A stretch of 64,000 nucleotides of DNA, from contig JAHHHD010000007.1 of the NCBI GenBank assembly GCA_019359505.1, positions 62,001 through 126,000 on the forward strand, in the 5' to 3' direction. Numbering within the stretch: position 1 is the first letter of the stretch; each line of letters opens with the position of its first letter. Shown in pieces: positions 22,241 to 32,141 of this stretch. The notes below the pieces were generated by a model. It was not told the origin of the DNA. It searched no databases and was given only the letters and a program-made list of their open reading frames with translations. Position numbers and translations under genes: made by a program. The stretch comes from Drouetiella hepatica Uher 2000/2452. Lineage in GTDB: Bacteria > Cyanobacteriota > Cyanobacteriia > Elainellales > Elainellaceae.

Positions 22241-25219
22241 CTACAGCTCAGCCTCTTGCTGATGATAGAGACAGTAGTACCGTCCTCGGAGTGCCATCAG
22301 TTCTTCGTGGGTGCCCTGCTCAACTGGAGAGCCTTTATCCATCAGGAGAATAATGTCGGCGTTGCGAATAGTCGTGAGGCGGTGGGTGATGAAGAAGACC
22401 GTGCGATCGTCAAAAGCTTCCGCCAAATTGAGGCAAACCCGTCGCTCGGTATCATAGTCTAGGGCGCTCGTCGCTTCATCCAAAATTAGCATTCGCGGGT
22501 TTTGTAACACCGTTCGGGCGAGTGCCACCCGCTGCCGCTGACCGCCAGAGAGCGAAGCCCCTCGTTCCCCTACTCGTGTATTGTAGCCATTGGGCAGCGT
22601 CATGATGAACTCATGGGCAACTGCGATCTTAGCCGCTCGGATAATTTCCTCAGGCGAAGCATCCGGGCAGGTAATAGAAATATTCTCTTGCACCGTGCCC
22701 TCAAACAGCAGCGGGTCTTGCGGCACAATCCCAATCTGGCGGCGCAGAGAATATAGCTCCACCTTGCCAATGTCATAGCCATCGATCAAGATGCGTCCAG
22801 ACTCTAGATCGTAGAGTCGAGGCAAGAGCTTCATCATCGTACTCTTACCGGAACCGCTTTGCCCGACGATGCCCACAAACGCCCCGGCAGGAAACTCCAG
22901 GCTGACGCTGCTGAGCTGGAGTGGCCCGCTAGTGCCAAATCGGAAGGAGACATCGTCGTATCTAACCAGACCCTCAATTGTTGGCATGGGAATATTTTGG
23001 CGATCGAGTTCATCCGCCTCTGGAGCCGAGTCTACAATGTCGCTCAAACGTTCGATCGATAGCCCCACTTCCTGGAAGTTCTGCCAGAGCTGTGCCAAAC
23101 GCAGCAAGGGACTGGTCACATAACCCGCAATAATTCGGAAGGCAATCAGTTGACCTAGGGTTAGCTGATTCTCTAGCACTAGGTAAGCCCCAACCCACAG
23201 CACCAGCAGACCCGAAAGCTGGTTTAGAAAATTACTTGCCGATCCGGCGGTTGTGGAAGTTAGAACGGTCTTGAAGCCAGCGCTGACATATCTGGCGTAG
23301 CGCTGCTGCCACTGCCAGCGCGCCCGTAGTTCCATGTTCTGCGCTTTGACCGTTTGAATACCGCTCACCACCTCTACGAGGTAAGACTGGGTTTCGGCAT
23401 TGCGTTCTGCCTTGACTCGGAGCTGATCACGAATAATCGGTGAAGCCACCATTGCTAGCAGCACGAAGAAGGGAATCGTGACCAGCGAAACCAGTGACAG
23501 CAGCCAGCTATAGATAAACATGACCACAATGTAGATCACCGAGAAAATGGCATCTAGCACCACGGTCAGCGCTGTCCCGGTCAAGAAGGATCGAATATTC
23601 TCCAACTCGTTAATTCGGGTTGCTAGCTCACCCACAGGTCGGCGTTCGTAATAGCGCAGGGGCAGCCGCAGCAGGTGATCAATGATTTCCGACCCTAGGG
23701 TCATGTCAATCCGGTTGGTGGTGTCTACGAACAGGTAAGTTCGCAAACTGCTGAGGATTGCCTCAAATACCGCCAGCACCAGCAGCAAAATCCCCAGAAC
23801 ATGCAGCGTGTCGGCGCTCTTCTGAATAATCACCTTGTCGATGATCACCTGAATCATCAGCGGGTTCGCCAGATTGAAAAGCTGCACAAAGAACGAAGCC
23901 ACAAAGACTTCGATCAGCACCCGGCGATGGCGCTTGATGGAGGGCAGGAACCAGTCTAGCCCAAACCGCTTCTGAGGGGTCTGGCGAGTGGATTTTAGCA
24001 GCAAGACTTCGCCCTGCTCTCCCCAGGTTTCCACAAAATCGGCAGGCTTGCGTCGAACTAGCCCCAGTTCTGGAACTGCAATTACCATCTCACGTTCGGT
24101 AATTTCATACAGCAGGGCAAAAGAGCCTTGCCACTGAACGATCGCCGGAGCTTCTAGCCGACCCACCGCGCTAGAGGGTACTGTCACCAACTGGGCATGC
24201 AGACCCATCATTTCTGAAACTGCGCCGCATAGCTCTAGAGAAATGCTGCCATTGCGCTCCACCTGGTTGACCAGCACCCGTTTGATCACATCCCGACGGA
24301 AGGGCATATTGAGGTGCTGGCAGAGCATTTGCAGACAGGCCATCGCCTCCTCTAGCTGACCTTTGCCTCGGATAAACGGATAATTTTTGGTAGAGCCAGT
24401 TGGGCGGGCAAGGATTGCCGGATCGAGGGCGGGCGGGCGATCGGGCGCAAAGGGAATATCGGCTTCTGTGTGGGGTACTGTCTCTGTAGAGAAATTCTCG
24501 TGGCTTGATGAAACTTCTTCCTCTACAAAACCGGGAAAGCCAATCACACGAGCAGACTTATCTCCCAACACTTCTAGAGAGGTCAAGCCAGCCGTTCCCG
24601 GCTCAATTCGACTTCCTGCCGGATAGCCGCTGATTTCTCCACCGCTGACCAGCCAAACGCGATCGCGCTCTAGTTGGCTAATAGGCGTTTGACCGGGCGG
24701 CAGGTTGCAAACCACGGCTTGGGACTCTGCCTGAAGCGAAACTTCCTTAAGATCGACATCGCCGATCGCCTGCCGATGGAGTTCAGCGCCCAGAAGGTCA
24801 AAGATCTCAATTAGAGGAGCCTGGTTACGAAATGCAGCGGCAAGTTTCGGCTCACGCTCCAGCAGCGCTAGAAAATCTGCGGCTTCTAGGGTTAGACAAA
24901 TCGTCTCTTGAGAAGCGATCGCCGTTTCACAAGGCACTCCCCGCATCAGCCCCACCCAGCCCAGAATTGCTCCTGGCTGCTGTAAGGATAAGGTGACAGG
25001 CTTCTGCGTACGCGGATCGTAGGCTAAGAGCCGCACCTGCCCTTCATAGAGAATCGAAACCTGCGCAGGCATTTTGTCTCGGACGACAACGGCTTGCCCC
25101 ATGCGATAACGCAAGAGCTGGAATTGCTCCGTGAGCTGAGTTAAGGCACTGGAATCTAACTCATTAAAGGGGGCGATCGAGGCTAGAAATTCTTGAACCG
25201 TAGTTTTGGTATAAGTCAT
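22241..25219 (-). CDS. Type I secretion ABC transporter with CNMP-binding-like and C39-like domains
   Basis: This is a full-length exporter half-transporter of 992 residues. In order, it has a cyclic-nucleotide-binding-like domain (about 10-130) and a variable linker. Next comes a degenerate C39 peptidase-like domain (about 290-430), then the six-helix ABC membrane domain (about 450-730). The ATPase has Walker A GQSGSGKST, signature LSGGQRQRVALA, Walker B MLILDEATSALD and the H-loop FFITHRL. In the C39-like domain the DCG and catalytic His motifs are not recognisable (ACLQMLCQH, then GSFALLYEI), so it probably binds substrate without cleaving it, as in HlyB. The ATG at 25219 was preferred because it makes a four-base ATGA overlap with the upstream isomerase gene. 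A longer frame to 25303 adds 28 unlikely residues. Confidence 0.93.
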   Translation of the reverse strand: MTYTKTTVQEFLASIAPFNELDSSALTQLTEQFQLLRYRMGQAVVVRDKMPAQVSILYEGQVRLLAYDPRTQKPVTLSLQQPGAILGWVGLMRGVPCETAIASQETICLTLEAADFLALLEREPKLAAAFRNQAPLIEIFDLLGAELHRQAIGDVDLKEVSLQAESQAVVCNLPPGQTPISQLERDRVWLVSGGEISGYPAGSRIEPGTAGLTSLEVLGDKSARVIGFPGFVEEEVSSSHENFSTETVPHTEADIPFAPDRPPALDPAILARPTGSTKNYPFIRGKGQLEEAMACLQMLCQHLNMPFRRDVIKRVLVNQVERNGSISLELCGAVSEMMGLHAQLVTVPSSAVGRLEAPAIVQWQGSFALLYEITEREMVIAVPELGLVRRKPADFVETWGEQGEVLLLKSTRQTPQKRFGLDWFLPSIKRHRRVLIEVFVASFFVQLFNLANPLMIQVIIDKVIIQKSADTLHVLGILLLVLAVFEAILSSLRTYLFVDTTNRIDMTLGSEIIDHLLRLPLRYYERRPVGELATRINELENIRSFLTGTALTVVLDAIFSVIYIVVMFIYSWLLSLVSLVTIPFFVLLAMVASPIIRDQLRVKAERNAETQSYLVEVVSGIQTVKAQNMELRARWQWQQRYARYVSAGFKTVLTSTTAGSASNFLNQLSGLLVLWVGAYLVLENQLTLGQLIAFRIIAGYVTSPLLRLAQLWQNFQEVGLSIERLSDIVDSAPEADELDRQNIPMPTIEGLVRYDDVSFRFGTSGPLQLSSVSLEFPAGAFVGIVGQSGSGKSTMMKLLPRLYDLESGRILIDGYDIGKVELYSLRRQIGIVPQDPLLFEGTVQENISITCPDASPEEIIRAAKIAVAHEFIMTLPNGYNTRVGERGASLSGGQRQRVALARTVLQNPRMLILDEATSALDYDTERRVCLNLAEAFDDRTVFFITHRLTTIRNADIILLMDKGSPVEQGTHEELMALRGRYYCLYHQQEAEL

Positions 25220-25971
25220 GGGGCAGTAAAAATTGCAGCAGAACCACCGGGAGCTAGAGAACCGATTTGACTTAGCTGTTCTTGCAGCCAAGTATTGAAG
25301 CATTCAGTCAATAGACGGCGACGCATCGCATCGTCCATTTGGGCAGGAATGAATTTTTCTAACCGAACCAAAACTAGCCATTCGCCCACGCGGGTCGGGG
25401 GGTTGATCTGCCCAGGCTGGCTTAACGATAGCAACTGTGCCAGAACAGGATGGGGTACGCTTAGCTCGACAGGCCCAATCAGGCCGTCAGTCTGAGCCTC
25501 TGGGCCTTGAGAGTAAGTCCGAGCCAGCTCTGCAAACGACTGTTCGCCCTCTAGAATGCGGAAGTATAGCTCTTGAGCCGTTCCGACATCTTGAGTGCGA
25601 ATGAGCGAGTAAATCACGCGATCGAGCTGATTTTTACGGCTCAGGAAATAAGACTCTAGCTTAGATCCCCAGGTAGATTGCTTGAACTTTTCAATTCTCA
25701 ATTCACGGGTTGCTAGAGATTCTAGCTGAGCTTTAACCATGCCATATCGCCCTAGCCAGGCTTGCAGTTCCTCGTCATTCGTAATCTGATTTTGGGTATA
25801 GAACTGCTGGGCAGCACTCGTGCTTTCTTCGAGATCGCACTCAATGCTAGCAATAGCCTGATCAATCAAAATCTCTTGCACGAACTGTGGCAGCATTTGA
25901 TAGCCTGCCATCAAGGGCAGCATCTCATCAGCTGTGATCGATCGACCCGCTACTTGTAAAACGACAGACAT
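25216..25971 (-). CDS. Parvulin-like peptidyl-prolyl isomerase
   Basis: The 251-residue protein has a SurA-type N-terminal helical part (about 1-110) and a parvulin rotamase domain at about 115-215 (EGEQSFAELARTYSQGPEAQTDG and VGEWLVLVRLEKF). No signal peptide or membrane segment is visible, so the protein appears cytoplasmic. That is unusual for a SurA relative, and a chaperone role on the unfolded secretion substrate before export is plausible. Its TGA overlaps the transporter start by four bases, so the two are translationally coupled. Confidence 0.88.
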   Translation of the reverse strand: MSVVLQVAGRSITADEMLPLMAGYQMLPQFVQEILIDQAIASIECDLEESTSAAQQFYTQNQITNDEELQAWLGRYGMVKAQLESLATRELRIEKFKQSTWGSKLESYFLSRKNQLDRVIYSLIRTQDVGTAQELYFRILEGEQSFAELARTYSQGPEAQTDGLIGPVELSVPHPVLAQLLSLSQPGQINPPTRVGEWLVLVRLEKFIPAQMDDAMRRRLLTECFNTWLQEQLSQIGSLAPGGSAAIFTAP

Positions 25972-26523
25972 CTTGATAAGGTACCCTCTTAAAACGTATT
26001 CCCCAGCAGTTTAGGTATTAACCACATCACTACTTTGCCCTAATTCTCTGGCAATGAAACAGTTATGGCGATTTGTTTAATCTCAAGATTGAGTTTTGTA
26101 TTTATTTTAAGACCGGGCTTTTCGACCCCCTTTGAAATATTTAGAAAATCTCTGAAATTTGATCAACGATTACATCAGTATTCAGGACTTTGACCCTCAA
26201 TTATGCACAAGCTTTAGAAAGACTTAAGCTATGGGGGCTTCCCCAAACTTAGAATCAGGCGATCGCGGATCACAAGGCAAAATAAACAAACTTCACATCA
26301 ATTGGCTTCTAATTGAGGCTCTCATAGACCTTGTTCTTACCTCTGAAAGGGCGGCTATGTCGACCTTTCTTAAAACAATTGCCCCATATGAAATGTAACT
26401 CTTCGTCTTTGTGAATTTCTCATCTTCATAAATCTACGCGCCAATTGTGTTGTCTGGATGACATATGGCATGGCTGCTTCCTTTGCTAGGCTGAAGTGAC
26501 CGCTCAGGAGAAGACTCAGCGCC
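25972..26523. other. Intergenic region between the secretion operon and the phosphoesterase
   Basis: This 552-bp divergent gap is AT-rich and should hold the promoter of the secretion operon and that of the metallophosphoesterase. A small TGGGG/CCCCA hairpin lies near 26233-26246. I see no gene, dispersed repeat or clear operator. Confidence 0.5.
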
Positions 26524-27438
26524 ATGCATAAACTATTTTCAGGAGCTTTGAGGGTTGATCGCCTCTCTATTGAGATTGCCGGACTACCTGCGGCTCTGGA
26601 TGGAACCACAATCGTTCAACTCTCAGATTTGCATTTTGACGGGCTGCGATTATCGGATCAAATGTTAGAGGCGGCGATCGTTGCTTCTAATCAAGTCATC
26701 CCCGATCTGGTGGTTTTGACCGGAGATTACGTCACAGATGATCCCAGTCCGATCAAGGAGCTAGCGCGGCGACTACAGCAGTTGCAAAGTCGCTTAGGAG
26801 TCTATGCAGTGCTGGGCAACCATGACATTTATCCCAACGGCTCTAAAGAAAAAGTGAGTTTGGCTCTCGACCAAGCAGGAATTCAAGTGCTGTGGAATCA
26901 AATTGCTTATCCCTTCGGTCAAGAGCTGCCGATCGTGGGGCTAGCAGATCTTTGGTCGCGGGAGTTTAATCCGGCGATCGCCATGTCCCAACTTGACCCT
27001 TCTGTTCCTCGAATTGTCCTGTCCCATAATCCCGACAGTGCGGTAAAACTCCAAAACTGGCGGGTAGATTTACAGCTATCTGGACATACCCATGGCGGAC
27101 AAATTGTCATACCTGGATTGGGACCTGTTCCAACCTGGTACCAAACAGTTCGCCGCTCTATACCTAAGCAGCTAAGGAGCTGGATTCCCTATATGCGTGA
27201 AGAACACCACAAGGTTGTTAAGCACTGGGAATGGGCGCAAGGATTTCACTATGTGGGAACCAACGGTCTATACGTTAATCGCGGCTTGGGAACCTATCCA
27301 CCAGGACGGCTATTTTGCCCGCCCGAAGTCACCGTGCTTACCCTAGTAGCACAACCCAACGATCCGGCGATCGCTTCGTCTCGACTAGCAGCTTCGTCTC
27401 GCTTACAGCCTAAGCTGGTCGGTCGTCTATCAATTTAA
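26524..27438 (+). CDS. Calcineurin-like metallophosphoesterase (YaeI type)
   Basis: This is a two-metal phosphoesterase of 304 residues. The metal-binding signatures are in order: QLSDLHFD (about residue 36), LTGDYVTD, LGNHDIYP, then SGHTHGGQI near residue 190. The YaeI/YkuE branch acts on membrane lipid substrates such as lipid A precursors, but the substrate here is unknown. There is no clear signal peptide, although the N-terminal LFSGALRV may lie near the membrane. It stands alone between two minus-strand regions. The start ATG follows CTCAGGAGAAG, which contains a good ribosome-binding site. Confidence 0.9.
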   Translation: MHKLFSGALRVDRLSIEIAGLPAALDGTTIVQLSDLHFDGLRLSDQMLEAAIVASNQVIPDLVVLTGDYVTDDPSPIKELARRLQQLQSRLGVYAVLGNHDIYPNGSKEKVSLALDQAGIQVLWNQIAYPFGQELPIVGLADLWSREFNPAIAMSQLDPSVPRIVLSHNPDSAVKLQNWRVDLQLSGHTHGGQIVIPGLGPVPTWYQTVRRSIPKQLRSWIPYMREEHHKVVKHWEWAQGFHYVGTNGLYVNRGLGTYPPGRLFCPPEVTVLTLVAQPNDPAIASSRLAASSRLQPKLVGRLSI

Positions 27439-27456
27439 GGCGTTATTTTTTAAGTT

Positions 27457-27510
27457 AGGGGGTAATTTTGTGAGAGAAGCGCTCTGCACCTCTCTTACAA
27501 AATTGTCCCT
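27457..27510 (+). terminator. Imperfect inverted repeat after the phosphoesterase gene
   Basis: Arms of about 20 bp (AGGGGGTAATTTTGTGAGAG and its near complement at 27491-27510) form a long hairpin 19 bp after the stop codon. It probably ends transcription of the phosphoesterase, and the next gene is convergent. Confidence 0.6.
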
Positions 27511-27587
27511 AAGACACTAGCAGCGTCTCAATTTGAGGGTGTTGTCAAGGAAGATTCAAGTGAAAGCTTCTAATCTCCTTGAATCTT

Positions 27588-29873
27588 CTAATTTCCTCTG
27601 CGGCTGACATTGGGGTTGTAGCTGCTGTAGACGTTATTTGGGCTGTTGTGTTCCCGAAGATAGTTTGTCACTAAGTTAACTTCAGGAGCACGGAGAGCAA
27701 TCAGTTTATTCAGCACCCGCTCGACAGCAGTGCGGTTTGTCTTGCCCGCTGCAATCACCATCAAGATTTCATCGACATGGGTTGTCAAGAAGCTAGCGTC
27801 TGTCAAGCCAAATAGGTGCGAGGTGTCATAAATCACCAGATCATATTTGGATTGAAACTGCTCCATCAGGAACTGCATCCGATCGCTTCCCAGCAGCCGC
27901 GCCGCACCAGCAACAGAAGGACCAGAGGGCAGCACAAACAGATTCTCAGACAACGTGACTAGCCTCAAATCATCTGGATTGCGATTGCTGGTCAACAGAT
28001 CGCTCAATCCCTCTTTGTTTTGAAGATTCAGCCGAGTGTGGATTTGTGGCGATCGCATGTTGGTATCAATCAGCAGCACCCGCTGATTGGCTCCGGCTGC
28101 GGTTTGAGCCAGGTAGAGGGCGATCGTTGTTTTACCATCTCCTTCCTGAGCCGAACAGACCATGAGCGATCGAATGGGGGGTTCGGCAAGGCGAATATTC
28201 GAGTATAGGTCGCTAAATGCTTCGCGGAAAGAAGCTGTCTCAAGCCGACTCTCCTCCTCTCTAGTGGTATCAAAGCCAACTGGAAAATCAAGAGATTGTT
28301 TTGCCCCTCTAGAGAAGGGGATAATGCCAATTAAAGGCATCTGCACAGCATCTTGAACATCATCAACCGTATAAAAAACGTTGCGTGACTTTTCTCGCAG
28401 CAGCGCCAAAAGCGTCCCCAAGACTAGACCTAATCCAGCACCTGCAATAATTAAGTTAGAGGCTCTGTTGGGTACGGCTTGAGGCGTGCCTTCGGCATTC
28501 CGAGGGATGGAGGGTTTGGAAATCACTTCCCAGGGTTTTTGGGTCTGAGCTGACTCAACCCGCAGCGTTTCCCGTTGAGTTTGCAGGCGATTTAGCGTCT
28601 GAGTTGAAATTTCCAGTTCTCGTGTCAAATCTGCATAGCGACGAGCGACAGCGGGAAATTGCTGGAGCTTACGCTCAGCATCACCTCTAGATTGACTAAT
28701 CTCCTGATTGCGAACTTCCAAAATTTGAAGCTGGTTGGCAGTCGCTACAAGCTGCTGAATTAGCCCTAAGCGAATCTCGTTCTGGTAGGGCGTGACTTTA
28801 TCTTGCGAACCACCGGGCAAATTCTGCCTCAAGATGCCTTTGATTTGCTCATCACGCAATTTTTCTAAATTCTCTTTGCGCTGTAGTAGAGCAGAAACAA
28901 TGGGACTGGCATCATTGAATCTGGCTCTCTCGATCGCTAACTGGGCATCAAGCTCTTGCATGGCTCCCAGTGTGGCTTGATAGTTGGGATCTTGACTCAC
29001 AACAGAGGCGGCAAGAGCTTCAGGTGGAGACAATTGAAGCTGACGCTGGAGGCTATCGTAGAGCGTTCTCTGCTCCTTCAACTCTCGCTGGCTGGCTAAC
29101 TGCTCCGTAGAAATATCGTTAATTTGCCCTGAGAGCTGCCCGCCTTGAGCCACGGGATCAATCACAGCATACTGCTGCTGAAGGCGTTGCAACTCATCTT
29201 GAACCTTACTGACGCGCTGCTGAATTTCAGGGAGTTGATCCTCGATGAACTTAATCCCTTGGCTGTAGCTGTCTTTCCGATTGTTCAAACTGTATTGCAA
29301 GTATTGATCAGCCGTGATTTGTAAGACTTCCTGCACTCGACCCGGATCACCACCTCTATAGGTAACCTCAATAATTTTGGTCGGATCAGGCGCATCTGGA
29401 TCTACCAACCGTCCTACAGTTAACCCCGTGCGCAGCTCTTCAACAGAGAAGTCTGGATATTTCTTCTGAACTTCTTGGGTAATGGTATCTAGCTGCTGGG
29501 GGCTTTGCAAAATTTGAAGCTGGGTAGGGTAGTCCAACGTGAAGGCATCACGACCCGGAACAGCGCCATCTGTGCGAGTCACCGTCAGAGGATCAACGCT
29601 TCTAGCGGCATTGGTCACAGGTTCAACAAGAAGCTGAAAATCGCCTTGATAAGCAGGCGGCATATTGATGGCATTGAGCGCAGCCGCACCTGCGACGACA
29701 GTTGCCACTCCTGCAATCAGCAAAGACTGACGCTGCATTGTTCTGCCTAGCGATCGCAGATTAAGCCCTTTATTTGGTGGATTGTCCAAATCATCCGATT
29801 CACTTTGCGGCGACTGGATAGGCGATCGGCTCCGCTTAGGAGCTAGGGCTTGAGATGTCTGTTCTGTCTCCAT
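27588..29873 (-). CDS. Polysaccharide co-polymerase / bacterial tyrosine autokinase (Wzc type)
   Basis: Proteins of this kind control chain length and export of exopolysaccharide, cycling between tyrosine-phosphorylated states. The N-terminal Wzz domain has a first membrane helix (LLIAGVATVVAGAAALNAI). A long coiled coil and a second helix (IIAGAGLGLVLGTLLALL, about residue 475) follow. The BY-kinase domain has Walker A SAQEGDGKTT, Walker A' VLLIDTNMRSP and Walker B DLVIYDTSHLFG. The C-terminus carries only two closely spaced tyrosines (NNVYSSYNPN), a short tyrosine cluster. The ATG at 29873 is preferred because AGAGG lies five bases before it; a GTG at 29903 would add ten residues. It partners with the Wza-like gene upstream. 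Confidence 0.92.
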   Translation of the reverse strand: METEQTSQALAPKRSRSPIQSPQSESDDLDNPPNKGLNLRSLGRTMQRQSLLIAGVATVVAGAAALNAINMPPAYQGDFQLLVEPVTNAARSVDPLTVTRTDGAVPGRDAFTLDYPTQLQILQSPQQLDTITQEVQKKYPDFSVEELRTGLTVGRLVDPDAPDPTKIIEVTYRGGDPGRVQEVLQITADQYLQYSLNNRKDSYSQGIKFIEDQLPEIQQRVSKVQDELQRLQQQYAVIDPVAQGGQLSGQINDISTEQLASQRELKEQRTLYDSLQRQLQLSPPEALAASVVSQDPNYQATLGAMQELDAQLAIERARFNDASPIVSALLQRKENLEKLRDEQIKGILRQNLPGGSQDKVTPYQNEIRLGLIQQLVATANQLQILEVRNQEISQSRGDAERKLQQFPAVARRYADLTRELEISTQTLNRLQTQRETLRVESAQTQKPWEVISKPSIPRNAEGTPQAVPNRASNLIIAGAGLGLVLGTLLALLREKSRNVFYTVDDVQDAVQMPLIGIIPFSRGAKQSLDFPVGFDTTREEESRLETASFREAFSDLYSNIRLAEPPIRSLMVCSAQEGDGKTTIALYLAQTAAGANQRVLLIDTNMRSPQIHTRLNLQNKEGLSDLLTSNRNPDDLRLVTLSENLFVLPSGPSVAGAARLLGSDRMQFLMEQFQSKYDLVIYDTSHLFGLTDASFLTTHVDEILMVIAAGKTNRTAVERVLNKLIALRAPEVNLVTNYLREHNSPNNVYSSYNPNVSRRGN

Positions 29874-30288
29874 GTTGACCTCTGTGTCGCTTAAGTAACC
29901 CACTCCAAGAAAATACGAGTTGCTATTACCAACTCAGGCTTAACGTCCGGAAAGTGGCGTGGACTCTCCCTAAGCCTTCAACTCTTAAGCCTCTAACCCC
30001 TTGAGCTAATTAAAGTAAACCACTCTCTGGGATGGAAAAGCTAAATGCTGTGTCTCCAAAATTATGACTAAATCTTCAGTAGTGGTTTCATACCTGTTCA
30101 GCATGCACTTCAGCAGTTTCTCTTCATGTTTCCAATTTGCTGAACTTTAGAGACTCGCTGGCAGTTTGACCCTGTTTCTAAACTGTAACCTGTACGACAA
30201 CTACCACTTCATTAAAATTGACATTTACTCAACTTGATACAGGAGCATCGCTTTAAGTTCCGGCAACTCTACCAATGGCAAATATTCC
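29874..30288. other. Gap between the wza-like and wzc-like genes
   Basis: This 415-bp stretch on the same transcriptional axis is large enough for an independent promoter for the kinase gene. It is AT-rich in the middle. I see no gene, repeat or strong terminator. Confidence 0.45.
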
Positions 30289-31581
30289 CTAATCACCAAT
30301 ATTGAAGATATCGAAAATCCTCCCTACAACGCCATCGAAAGGTCCAAACACATCATCTAGGAAATCTCTCACCCCAGTGAGTCCAGAGCGTCCCACAATG
30401 ATAGTGTCACCATCTCGGAGTGAAGGATTGGTTTCCTCGCTAATGCCAGATGCCAAGTCAATTTTGACGGTTCGCCTTACGGCTGTCCCGTCTGTGTTCA
30501 GGCGAACTAAGTCAACTCGGCTAGTTCTGGCTCTGCGCTTGTCAAACCCCCCGGCAGATAGCAATGCCTGATTTAGGGAGGTATTGGGCGATACCTCAAC
30601 AATACCAGGGGTCGCAACCTCTCCCACCACGCTGATTCGCATGGTTTCTGGTGCAAAACTCGCAGAACCGATCAGCAGCGCCTCATCGGGGCTAATTGTC
30701 TCAGCCTTAGGGATAATGAGTGTGTCTCGGTCTCTCAGGGTAATGTCTTGACCAATGCGACCTGTCCGCAGCAGTTCCCACAGATTTAAGTCGATGAGCT
30801 GCTCTGAACCATTGGGGACGGGGCGACGAATTTGGATCTGACGGAGATTGGCAAGCTGCGTAATTCCGCCTGCCGACTGAATGGCTTGGGTTACGGTGGG
30901 CCATTGGCTGGCGGCTCCACCTCCTGCAACTCCTGCTTCTCCCACTAAAATCTGATTCGTTGTTCCGGCTGGGCTAATGATATAGGAGCCTGGACGCTTC
31001 ACTTCGCCGACAACGCTAATTCTCAGCGTCCGAGCGGTCAGAAGATTTACCGTAATTTGCGGATCTCGAATATAGGGAGCATAGGCAGTCGCCAGCCTGC
31101 TAGAAGCTTGTTCAAGACTTAACCCCTGAAGTGAAATTCTGCCTACCCAGGGAAGATTAATTGAGCCATCTACTAAAATTGTGTAGGTTCCATCTGCGCC
31201 GCTTAACTCAGGAACATCGAAAATATTGATGCCAATTTGGTCACCCGCTCCCAACAGATAAGTGTCTTCACCAGAGGTTGTACCCGCTTGGGAGGGAGGA
31301 ATTAATGTCCGGTTGGGCACAGCATTTGGTGCAAGTCCGGGGACTGGAACTGGGCTTACAGCCGAGTTGGGAATAATTTCCGAGGAGGGTAGGGTTGTTT
31401 CGGGTTGCGATGGGGAAGGCGAATTAGCGGGAGCAACGGGAGCAGGCGTGACAGGTATCTGGGTTGTGCCTGAAGGGGTTGGGGTCTGAGAAAATCCTGG
31501 TGAAACACAGACAGCTGAGGTTAAGGTGGCGATCGCCAAACCAATGAGGGGTTGGAGCGATTTCCCTAGTTGAATGGACAT
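30289..31581 (-). CDS. Outer-membrane polysaccharide export protein (Wza type, SLBB domains)
   Basis: This is a periplasmic/outer-membrane component for exopolysaccharide export. The likely 430-residue form begins at MSIQLGKSLQ with a signal peptide whose hydrophobic core is LIGLAIATLTSAVCVS. A Pro/Thr/Ser-rich spacer follows. The polysaccharide-export domain is at about 120-210 (YLLGAGDQIGINIFDVPEL). Two SLBB domains start with almost identical LRISVVGEVKRPGSY and MRISVVGEVATPGIV. A longer frame to 31677 would put 32 polar residues before the signal peptide and is less likely. No lipobox cysteine follows the signal peptide convincingly. It precedes the Wzc-type kinase. Confidence 0.88.
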   Translation of the reverse strand: MSIQLGKSLQPLIGLAIATLTSAVCVSPGFSQTPTPSGTTQIPVTPAPVAPANSPSPSQPETTLPSSEIIPNSAVSPVPVPGLAPNAVPNRTLIPPSQAGTTSGEDTYLLGAGDQIGINIFDVPELSGADGTYTILVDGSINLPWVGRISLQGLSLEQASSRLATAYAPYIRDPQITVNLLTARTLRISVVGEVKRPGSYIISPAGTTNQILVGEAGVAGGGAASQWPTVTQAIQSAGGITQLANLRQIQIRRPVPNGSEQLIDLNLWELLRTGRIGQDITLRDRDTLIIPKAETISPDEALLIGSASFAPETMRISVVGEVATPGIVEVSPNTSLNQALLSAGGFDKRRARTSRVDLVRLNTDGTAVRRTVKIDLASGISEETNPSLRDGDTIIVGRSGLTGVRDFLDDVFGPFDGVVGRIFDIFNIGD

Positions 31582-32141
31582 GATGGAATTGCAGGTAGAG
31601 GAAGATTCTTGAAACCTAGGGTGGGCATGATTTTTCCCCTTCGAGATGGTTTGAACCCTGTTCACCGTGGCTCTCATATGTTGATAGAAATCTAGATGTA
31701 AAATTTTGATGGTAACTTCTGGAGTTGATCGGGCATGAGGTAGCTTATGCCAGTTGTGTCAGCTTTCAACCCTTATATGATCTTTTGTTCCCTGTCCTAA
31801 ATTGAAAAATCCGGAACTTTCCAGAACTTTTAGGACAGGGTGCTGAAGACAACTTTGCGGCGCCCTGCATCCAAATTATCCGTTCAAGCTATCACATAAT
31901 TTTTGCATTTATGGCAAAAATGCCCTGTAACACCGTGTTTTCATCAAGTTCAAGCTCTTTCTTCGCGAAAACTTTGTACTCGATCTTTTTCAAATCTTCT
32001 TAGAAGCGATCGGTCTATTGAGTAAGCTTTTATAATTTTTCTCTGAGATTCTGATTAGTCTAGATAGCAGAGGTGTAGACATTTATCTTTGATATTGATG
32101 TTTTACTGACCCTTGAGCTTCTGAACAGGTAGAGAGGATTT
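31582..32141. other. Divergent promoter region of exopolysaccharide genes
   Basis: This 560-bp gap separates the wza-like gene and the divergent GT2 gene. It holds a 51-bp inverted-repeat site at 31790-31840 (listed separately). The rest is AT-rich leader and promoter sequence with no gene that I can support. Confidence 0.5.
31790..31840. promoter_or_regulatory. Long inverted repeat, possible operator
   Basis: Perfect 12-base arms CCCTGTCCTAAA and TTTAGGACAGGG flank a 27-base centre that contains the near-direct repeat CCGGAACTTT-CCAGAACTTT. It is about 210 bp before the wza-like start and 300 bp before the glycosyltransferase. It could be an operator for a dimeric regulator or a hairpin; no T-run makes it a clear terminator. 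Confidence 0.5.
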
